From: Odobenus rosmarus divergens
Lineage: Eukaryota; Chordata; Mammalia; Carnivora; Odobenidae
Reading direction: 5' to 3'
Length of the DNA stretch: 64,000 nt
Assembly: GCF_000321225.1 (NCBI RefSeq)
Contig: NW_004450483.1
Location: 1,091,194-1,155,193 of the forward strand
Shown here: in pieces, positions 56,530-64,000 of the stretch
Layout: every line of letters begins with the position of its first letter
How positions within the stretch are numbered: position 1 is the first letter of the stretch
Made by a program: the position numbers and the translations under genes
The notes under the pieces: model-generated
The model's input: the letters and a program-made list of their open reading frames with translations, nothing else
Told to the model about the DNA's origin: nothing
The model's database searches: none

Positions 56530-57110
56530 TCCAAAGCTCTGCCTAGGCAGTCTGCCATCTGAAATGCCCTGCCCCTCTTTCCATCTGATCAAACCTTAAC
56601 CTTAGCCTCAAGACCCTCCCGAATCCCCAGATAAAGAAGCCTTTCCTCCTGGAAGCCCCCCAGGCCCAAGACCCTCAGCTTAGGACTTCATGTCAGAGGG
56701 AGAGCCCTGGGGTGTCTCGAGCCCCACACCTTTACCTCCCAGATGGAGGAACCATGGTCTAAAGAGGAGTTGGGCTCTGCTTCTCAGCATGCCTTCCCCT
56801 TTTGGGGAGAGACAGGGCAAAGAAGGGAGCTGGGGGAGGCCTGAGTCTGGTGCGGAGTTTGACAAGCCACAGGCCCTCCACAGCCCCTCACAGGGAAGCT
56901 TCTGTGTCCATCTTAGGGAGAAGTCTCCCCCATTCCCTGTGCCCCCTCCAGCACAGCGTGACCCTTGACACCCTTGAGGGTCGGTTCATGTGTCCATCTT
57001 CCCCCACTTGGGGGCTCTGTGAGGGCAAGAACCAGATCTTATTCGATGTCATGTTCCCAAAACCCAGCACAGTGCTGGCTCCCAGTGGTGCTCAATCAAT
57101 GTTCATTGGA
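56530..57110 (+). repeat. L2 3' end, sense, with gap
   Basis: 'gaaatgccctgcccctcttt', 'aagaagcctttcctcctgga', then 'gggggctctgtgagggcaag', 'aaccagatcttattcgatgt' and 'cccagcacagtgctggctcc' end in 'ggtgctcaatcaatgttcat'. This is the sense L2 3' terminus. The middle (56650-56960) is less clear. Confidence 0.75.
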
Positions 57111-57135
57111 TGGATGGACAGATGGACAGATGAAT
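57107..57135. repeat. Short (GGAT/GGAC)n microsatellite
   Basis: 'ggatggatggacagatggac' directly follows the L2 terminus, which commonly ends in such ATGGA repeats. Confidence 0.85.
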
Positions 57136-57344
57136 GGAGACAGAGAAAGGAGAAAAAGAGGAGGAGGGACAGACAGGTAGGAAGACAGTGGCTGAGCCAC
57201 TCACAGATGAGAATATGCTCCTCACCCACTGTAAGGTGTTGGGGCTGCTGCTTTCCTGAGACCCTCACATGATTCTTCACCCGCTCCCTTCTTGTGGTTC
57301 TCCTCACCCCCATCTCTATCACTTAGCCGGAGACCATGGTAAGG

Positions 57345-57480
57345 GGGAAAGAGCCAACCCTCTGGCACCAGCAGGCCTAGGTTCAAATCCCAGCTAATCG
57401 CTGTGTGGCCTCGGGCAGGCTCCTCCTAGACACGGCACCTCCGATTCTCCATCTCTAGAACACTCCCATCCACAGGAGCC
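57345..57480 (+). repeat. MIR SINE, sense
   Basis: 'ccctctggcaccagcaggcc', 'taggttcaaatcccagctaa', 'tcgctgtgtggcctcgggca', 'ggctcctcctagacacggca' follows MIR from the head. Confidence 0.8.
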
Positions 57481-60204
57481 GCCCAGATCACTCCGTGACA
57501 AATGTGGGTAAAGTCTCGCGCACCCTCTGTACGCCTTGGACTGGCCAGCCTCTGGGCCATCCACCTCCCAGGGCTGGACCCCTCCACATGGAGCAGCCTA
57601 ATCCACACAACCCTTCTTCGAGGCCACGGCTGCCGCCAGTGTGGGCTACACGCTCTCAGCAGGGTCCCAGGTGCAGGTGACAACTGCCTCCAACAACGTG
57701 TGGCACCAGGCTGACACGGCCAACGGGGGTGCCCCTGTGCACACCTCTAATTACCTGAGTCTCTGCCATCAACTATGCTGCAGAAACAGCACCGGGGCCT
57801 GATTTACTCCAATGTTTTAACTAATCTTCTAATTTACTCCTTCAGGAGAGGAGAAACCAACTTTTCCGGAGGCCATGCTCTCTGGCTGAGGGAGGGTACC
57901 ACAGTCCAGGCCAAGGTGGAGACCCTCCTGGCCGACAGGGGTGCCCCCTGCCATCACTCCTTCAACCGAGCGCCCGCCCCAAGCCACACACCAAGATGGC
58001 TGTCCTGGGCACGAGACACCACAGAGCCTTGGCGAGGGCAGGGCATCCCTGGGAAGGCAGAGCGCTGACCGTCCTGCCCATCCCTGCACGGCCCTGGGCG
58101 CGCTCCTTTGCCTCCCTCACCTGCAGTGCCCCGCGGTGACGGCGATACACGGAGGTCAGGTATGCCAGCAAGAGGGCTGATGGGTACTGGACCAACAGAG
58201 GTGACAGTAAAGACCTCAGACGTGGCCGGCGCTTCCTCTAAGGCTCCCTTCTACGCCCCAAGGATCCAGAGGCAGAGACTATGGTCCCTAAAAGCCCCAA
58301 GTTTTAGAAAAAAACATTAGAGTCAACTCAAACTCCAGAGCCAGAGGGAGCACGGGCCTGGTCAGTGATGAGGATCCCTGCCCAGACCTGGGGTCACGCC
58401 TCGCCCAACATGTACGTGTCCCCTTTGAGGGGACTGGAGCAGGACGGATGCCCCCATGGGGCAGACACTGGGCTGAATATGTTACCCAGACTGTCCTGAA
58501 CCTTCCAGAGACCGTATAGTGGAGGCGCCACCCCGAAGGCTCTCCAGCCAGCTTGGTACCCACATCACTATTCAGAAGGGGGCCAACAGCTATACAGGCT
58601 CTGGCGCACCCAGCACGGGTCAGCCCTCTGCAAGGCAGGGACACGACCCCAGGGAGGGGATGGCATGTGGCCCACACGGAGTTTGTTGGTGAAAACTGGG
58701 GAAAGGGGCGCAGGCGGGAAGATGGAAGAGCAAGGGAAGGAGAGGAGGCAGTGCCCCTCTGCCTCCACCCTTCCACTGGGTTCTGGCTGCAACCTCTTCT
58801 TGCCCAGACTAGAGCCCATCTGAGGAGGGGGAAAGGCAGGGGAGGGGAGCAGTGTCCAGCTGGGGCAGCATGGCCAGGGACAAAGTGCTTAGTGCTGAGG
58901 ACACCCGGTCCCGATGCCCCACTCCGAGAATCCAGGATCCCCCCCAAACCCAAGGCTGTCTCCCTGGTTCTTTCCTCCACCCACCGCCCCAGCCCAGCTG
59001 ATAGTCTCCCTCCCCAGGTCAGTTCCCGAAGAAGCTTTCTCATCTGGCCCAGACGCCAGCCTCCAAGAGGCCGGTGAAGTCTGAGACACAGGTGAGCTTT
59101 CTCCTTGGTGACCTGCCTTTCTCCTGCCACCCCATTCTCCTCCCTTTTGAAAACCAGGGGAATTACACCCAGATCCAAACCAGCAATGAGGTGGGAAAAA
59201 AATGGCAACAGCACTGGCTGCAGCGAAGCTGAGGTGCAGCCCAGTCTGGACCATCCCCTCCTCCTGCCACCCTGCTCTCCCAGAGCAGGACAAGGCCCGT
59301 CTCGACAGACTTCCCAGCGCCTGTCGGATTGCACAACAGGGCATTCCGGGTCAGAACTTCCCAGGACAGGATTTAGAGAAAAGTATGTCTAATGAAGAGG
59401 AAAAGAAGGGCAGGGTTCCAGAAGGACCTGGAAACATTATGGCGGTTTTGTTTTGGTTTTTAACAAGGAGGCAAACAGAACTTCAGGGCATGAGAACAGA
59501 GCAAAAAGAGACAGGGGTGAGGTCTGAGAGCTGCCCAGAAGGAAAGACTGACTGCTGTGGTCCGAGAGCTGACCCAGGCAGGAGGCCGGGGGTCATCCCT
59601 GGCTCAGATGGGAGGCAGGCGGCTGCTGGTGGGCTCACAGGGACAAGTCACCAAGGAGCTCAGGTGATGACTGAAATGCCGTCACCTCCCCAGAATAACT
59701 TGAAGACAAGCCCTCCCACGCAAGTGCCAAAAGGGAGAACCCAGAATCTCCCAACACAATCTCCAGAGGCCGCTCCGGGCCCTGGGGAAGGGGTCCCACT
59801 CCATCTCCTGGTCTTGGAAAACCTTAGTCCCTCCAGTCCTGGGAAGAGTCAGACCCTCAGGCATCCCCCTCAAAGGCACGCCCTCTGGGAAGCCCCAGAC
59901 CCTCCTCAGAGCCCCCTTAGGGGCCCCTCCGCAGCTGGCATCCCAAGGACAGCCCAAACCCCAGGGCAAAGGGAGCCTCCAAGAATTTCTAGAGTTGGTA
60001 TTGGCCCCGGGAGGATCCAGCACACCCCCTTCACGGGACAGATGCAGCAACAGGCCCAGAAGAGGCAAGGACTTTCCTCCAAGTTACACACCCTGCCCTT
60101 CAGACACTGATCCATCTTTGCCCAGAAAGGAATGCCACGGGAGCACCTCGGAGACCTCAGCCCAAGGACCGAGTCCCCTCACTCATCCAAGGGCCCCCTC
60201 AGGG
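57481..60204. other. Mostly unique sequence, no gene seen
   Basis: A small AT-rich patch at 57740-57850 ('tctaattacctgagtctctg', 'taactaatcttctaatttac') may be a regulatory element. The long frames 58288-59334 (-, 348 codons) and 59202-60110 (+, 302 codons) overlap on opposite strands in GC-rich DNA, lack domains and are taken as chance. Confidence 0.42.
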
Positions 60205-60370
60205 TCTCTCACCTGAGGGCACATGGGCTGGACTGTCCAGCTCTGTCACTGCACTTGCTGGCCAAGCGGCCTCACACAACCAGTGGCACGTCTGGTAGTC
60301 AAGAGGGAAACCTGTCAGTGCGGCAGGGTACTGGGAGAATCACATGAGATAGGGCACAGAAAGGGCCCGG
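60205..60370 (+). repeat. MIR SINE, sense
   Basis: 'gggctggactgtccagctct', 'gtcactgcacttgctggcca', 'gggagaatcacatgagatag' follows diverged MIR. A second scrap lies at 60470-60535 ('ccttggcctccccttctgta'). Confidence 0.55.
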
Positions 60371-60539
60371 CCCCCAGTCTCTGTGCCCCCTTACTTCCCC
60401 CTTTCTCCTAAGGAGGAGGGGAGGCCAGAGGTAGCCTCCGCTGTGGAGGATCAGGCTGTGTGTCCCCAGACAAGCCATTGCCACCACACGGCCTTGGCCT
60501 CCCCTTCTGTACAACGGGGGTACTGGATTCTAAGTCCTG

Positions 60540-61384
60540 ATACCCTCACTCTGCCTCTCCCTCTGGGTTGCTGGCACCACAGGGAGGCCACGGCCGGCCT
60601 GGCCCGGCCTTTGGACGGTAGGCTCCCCAGGGCCTGCCCACAGCCCTCTCTCCAGGCCAAGAAGGGCAGAGGCGGCTCTCTGGGACTGCTGGATGATTTA
60701 CGGCCTCATCCAGCCACCATTCCCGAGGCTGTAGACCCAGCAGATATTTTCCACTGCTGCAGCTGAGTGCAGACATTAAAGGAGCCCTGGGCCTGGGCCT
60801 TGGGCCTCACGCCGGCTTCCCATCGCCTGAACACACAGGCAGGCCGGAGGCCCAGGCCAAACATCTGTGCCTAGGAACCAGCACTCCATCACAGGGAAGG
60901 GTGAGACAAAGCCCGGGGCCCTGCATCCAGACCTGAGAGGCCCAGTCCAGGGGGAGCCAGGCCTCCCAGCCAGCGTGATTCACACCAGGCCCTTCCCACT
61001 TCCGTTTTCCCCTTTCTCCCCATGACAACATCTTGAACGAGTGCCTTTGCTGGCAAGCCCAAGCACTCTGGGGTTTTCTGCCCTGACGCGGCTCCCACGC
61101 TCAGCTGTGCACACAGCCCTTGGACAGGCCGCCGAGACTGTGTGTGGTGCTAGGAGTAACACACAAAACTCCGGCCCACACAAACGTTCTCGGAGGCTGC
61201 GCTCCCTCAGGGCGGCCCGGCCAGGAGGACTGGTGCAGTGCCCCTGCCTCTCTCAGCACCAGGCCACCCTCTGGACAAGCCAGACTGTCCCGGCAGATCA
61301 TGAGCGCATGCAGGAAAAGGACTATCTGTGCTGCAGAATTCTCTGCACCATTGTGAATGGGAAAGGTCCTTCGAGGGAGAAAAA
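60540..61384. other. Unique sequence, no gene seen
   Basis: No repeat or exon recognised before the L1 begins. Confidence 0.42.
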
Positions 61385-62257
61385 TACAAACTCAGCTTTC
61401 TGCTCCCAGCCAAGATGGAATCACAGGGACTAGATGTAGGTTCCCACCCAAAACCACCAAATAACCAGACAAAACATTTGAAACAGTGATTTTCAAGACA
61501 CTGAACGACAGGCATCAAAGGGACAGTAGTCCCTGAGAGACAGAAACAAACGGGCTGGGGAGGCTGGAGGCAGGGCAGGGAGGCAAACCCAAGCAGAACC
61601 TGGCAGTTTCCCTGAGCTGCAGAGATGGGGCCGAAGTCCAGGGAGACCAGGGCAGGTAGAGTGTGCGTGACAGAATGCCAAGACGGGAGAGCCAAACAGA
61701 GAGAGAGAACATTGCAGATCTGCAGGGCTCCCCCCAGGGAAACTGCAGAATACAGGGACATGGAGTTCTTTTCCCAGAGCCAAGGAAAGAACCAGCCAGA
61801 AGGATGAGAGAGAACAGTGCCGCAGCAACCACAGGGCCAGGGACTGGGCCCACCAGCCAGACTGCAGAACCTCCAAAGTCAAGGGCATTGGGAAAAGAAG
61901 TCAGAGGTTGTTGCCACAACAGTGAGGAATAATTACCCTGGGCTCCGGGCCCATCCCACCAATCTTAACAGCAAGATTAAACCTTCCAAGGAAATCAGCC
62001 ATGCCCCAGAGAAAGCTTGAGAATATTTATAGGAAAACAAAAATTTTCAACGTGCCACAAGAGACAATTTACAGTATCTAGCATCCATCAAAGATTACCA
62101 GGCATGCCAAAGGAAGCAGGAAGAGACAACCCATAATAAGGAACATGATCAATTAATCCAAACCATGCCAGAGCAGACAGGGATTTAGAATTTGTAGACT
62201 AGAGCCTTAAAACAGTTATTATGACCGTATGCCACATGTTCAAAAAGTCAAGTGGAG

Positions 62258-62446
62258 GGGCACCTGGGTGGCTCAGTTGGATGGGCGTCCGTCTTTGGCT
62301 CGGGTCATGATCCCAGGATCCTGGGATTGAGCCCCACATTGGGCTTCCCTGCTCACTGGGGAGTCTGCTTCTCCCTCTATCCCCGCCACCCATCGCTCAC
62401 ACTCTCTCTCTCAAATAAATAAATAAAATCTTTAAAAAAAAAAAAT
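62258..62446 (+). mobile_element. SINEC inside L1
   Basis: 'gggcacctgggtggctcagt' region to (AAATA)-A12 tail. TCAAGTGGAG at 62248-62257 and 62447-62456. The L1 sentence continues across it. Confidence 0.97.
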
Positions 62447-62636
62447 TCAAGTGGAGACACCAAAGACATAAAAAAAACCTAATCAAACTTCTAGAGATGT
62501 AAAATACACTGCATGGGGTTACTGGCAGATTAGACACCTCGGAAAAAAGACTCGTGAACTTGAAGAAATGTCAATAGAAACTATCAAATATGAAAACCAG
62601 GGGGGGGAAAGAATTACAAAAGAAAAGAGTATGTGA

Positions 62637-62727
62637 GGGGTGCCTAGCTGGCTCAGTCTGTAGAACATGCAATCCTTGATAGCCATGTTGGGTATAGAAA
62701 TTACTTAAAAATAAAATCTTTAAAAAA
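62637..62727 (+). mobile_element. Short SINEC inside L1
   Basis: 'ggggtgcctagctggctcag', 'tctgtagaacatgcaatcct', 'gggtatagaaattacttaaa' and an A tail. It is a diverged tRNA-like short SINE lacking the CT body. Confidence 0.85.
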
Positions 62728-63000
62728 GAAGAAAAGCTGAGGGACAACTTCAAGCTGCCTAATGTATGTGTAATTGGAGTCCCCAAAGGAGAGAGGGGGA
62801 AGAAGAAATATTTGAAGAAATAATGGCTAAGAATGTTCGAAATGTAATGAAAACTACAAAAGCAAAATCTTAAAAGCAACTGGAACAAAGATGATTACCT
62901 GAGATCAAGAAAGTCATTTCATAATGACAAAGGAGTGAGTTCAAGATAGAACAATCCTCAATGTTTATGCACCTAACAACACAACTTCAAAATACATGAA

Positions 63001-63312
63001 GGGGCGCCCGGCGGGCTCAGTAGGTAAAGTGTGCAACTCTTAATCTCAGGGTTGTGAGGTCGAGCAAGCCCTATGTTTGGGTGTGGAGATCACTTAAATT
63101 TATTTTTTTAAAGATGTTATTTATTTGCTTGAGAGAGAGTTAGAGCAAGAAAGAGAGCATGGAGGGAGAGGGAGAAGCAGACTCTCCGCTGAGCAAAGAG
63201 CCTGATGCAGGGCTTGATCCCAGGACCCCTGAGATCATGACCTGAGCCGAAGGCAGATGCTTAACCAACTGAGCCATCCAGGTGCCCCGAGATCACTTAA
63301 AATTAAAAAACA
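63001..63312 (+). mobile_element. Short SINEC, itself split by another SINEC
   Basis: 'ggggcgcccggcgggctcag', 'tgcaactcttaatctcaggg' and 'gtgtggagatcacttaaatt', continuing after the inner element with 'aattaaaaaacaaaaataca'. The left target copy AAAATACATGAA is at 62989-63000. Confidence 0.92.
63101..63288 (-). mobile_element. SINEC nested in the short SINEC
   Basis: Antisense element from 'tatttttttaaagatgttat' to 'gagccatccaggtgcccc'. GAGATCACTTAAA at 63086-63098 is repeated at 63289-63301. Confidence 0.95.
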
Positions 63313-63324
63313 AAAATACATAAA

Positions 63325-63525
63325 GGGGCGCCTGGGTGGCTCAGTTGTTAAGCGTCTGCCTTTGGCTCAGGTCATGATCCCAGGGTCCAGGGATCGAGCC
63401 CCGCATCAGGCTCCCTGCTCGGCGGGAAGCCTGCTTCTCCCTCTCCCACTCCCCCTGCTTGTGTTCCCTCTCTCGCTGTGTCTCTCTCTGTCAAATAAAT
63501 AAATAAATAAAATCTTTAAAAAAAA
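63325..63525 (+). mobile_element. SINEC placed directly after the nested pair
   Basis: Complete, well-preserved copy from 'ggggcgcctgggtggctcag' to (AAATA)-A tail. It lies between AAAATACATAAA (63313-63324) and AAAATACATGAA (63526-63537), the same target used at 62989-63000. Confidence 0.96.
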
Positions 63526-64000
63526 AAAATACATGAAGTGAAACCAGAAAGTACTGGTTTAACATCTGAAAGCCCAATTATTGGGATTCACCATATTCTC
63601 CTACCCAACATGGAGAACAAGGCAAGCATGCCTGCTCTCACCACATGTTGTCTACACTGTCCTGGAGACTCCACAGCCAGGATAAATAAGGCAGAATGAA
63701 TAAATAAAAGGCAACCAGATTGCAAAGAAAAAAATAAAACTGTCTTTATTCTCAGATGTGATCATTTATGTACAAAATCAGATAGAATCTACTAAACAGT
63801 AGTCACAAAAATCAATTAAATTTTGAAATGCTAGCAGATTGGAATTTTAAAATACCACTTATAATAGCTTCAAAAAACATAAAATCACTCAGGATCTATC
63901 TGAAAAGATGTAGAATACCTGTACATTAAAAGCTATAAGACACTGCTGAGAGAATTTAAAGTAGACTTAAAAAATAGAGGGACATACACCCTGTTCATGG

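Larger units (their letters stand above)
61385..64000 (+). mobile_element. Old L1 (L1M-type), sense, fragmented, runs off the window
   Basis: Reading in L1 order: a 5' region ('ctcccagccaagatggaatc'); ORF1-like sequence ('ccatcaaagattaccaggca', 'gccttaaaacagttattatg', 'gacaacttcaagctgcctaa', 'ttggagtccccaaaggagag'); then ORF2 pieces ('caatgtttatgcacctaaca', 'aaataaaactgtctttattc', 'tatagacactgctgaga'-like sequence near 63940). Large internal deletions and stops make it non-functional. It continues past 64000. SINEs at 62258-62446, 62637-62727 and 63001-63525 interrupt it, and the L1 text resumes exactly at each right border. Confidence 0.88.

Noticed and set aside
58288..59334. 348-codon minus-strand frame
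   Set aside because: Overlaps open frames on the other strand, including 59202-60110, and shows no recognisable family or compositional signature of coding sequence.
59202..60110. 302-codon plus-strand frame
   Set aside because: Pro/Gln/Ser-rich chance frame, with no conserved motif and opposing frames over the same DNA.

Overview
This window is nuclear DNA from a placental mammal, almost certainly a carnivore. The evidence is at least sixteen copies or parts of the carnivore tRNA-Lys-derived SINE (SINEC / Can-SINE), whose head reads GGGGCGCCTGGGTGGCTCAG, together with older mammalian repeats (L2, MIR, L1M, MER5A). The SINE subfamily, with its CCTTCGGCTCAGGTCATGAT body and (AAATA)n or poly-A tail, resembles that of bears, seals and mustelids. 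No dog-specific SINEC_Cf or felid-specific copies were recognised, so an arctoid source is the best inference.

The window is gene-poor. I found no complete protein-coding gene, no tRNA or rRNA gene and no microRNA I recognise. The hundreds of open frames on both strands are chance frames in GC-rich DNA, and many cross repeats. The only possible exon of a functional gene is on the minus strand at 14838-15003. It has an acceptor with a pyrimidine tract, an in-frame upstream stop, a strong Kozak ATG, 45 codons and a strong donor. I could not name the gene. It lies among AT-rich, repeat-free islands with homeodomain-type TAATTA cores (13.15-13.34, 14.42-14.54, 14.76-14.80 and 15.10-15.18 kb). Similar islands occur near 3.3, 7.1-7.6, 10.9, 29.3-29.97, 42.6 and 50.7 kb. 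This is the usual look of the regulatory neighbourhood or intron of a developmental gene, but conservation was not tested.

Layout. 0-17.9 kb: mostly unique sequence with old L2/MIR, one antisense L1M fragment, one SINEC, the candidate exon and a long antisense L2 (15.4-16.7 kb). 17.9-19.1 kb: two SINECs, one with a 360-bp purine microsatellite. 21.5-21.9 kb: CA-rich tract. 26.4-27.1 kb: a processed RPL12 pseudogene with 17-bp target-site duplications. 28-32.4 kb: L2, MIR, MER5A and three SINECs. 37.46-42.57 kb: the same 2.5-kb sequence twice, on either side of a 50-N gap. It ends and begins exactly at the gap and is almost certainly an unmerged contig overlap rather than a real duplication. 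43.4-46.6 kb: dense nest of SINEs in L1/L2 debris. 47-61 kb: unique sequence with scattered MIR/L2 and one SINEC. 61.4-64 kb: a decayed sense L1 running off the window, split by five SINE insertions.

I did not find a new biological system here. The most useful results are the assembly artefact, the candidate exon and its AT-rich island cluster, and the nested SINE insertions that reuse one target site.
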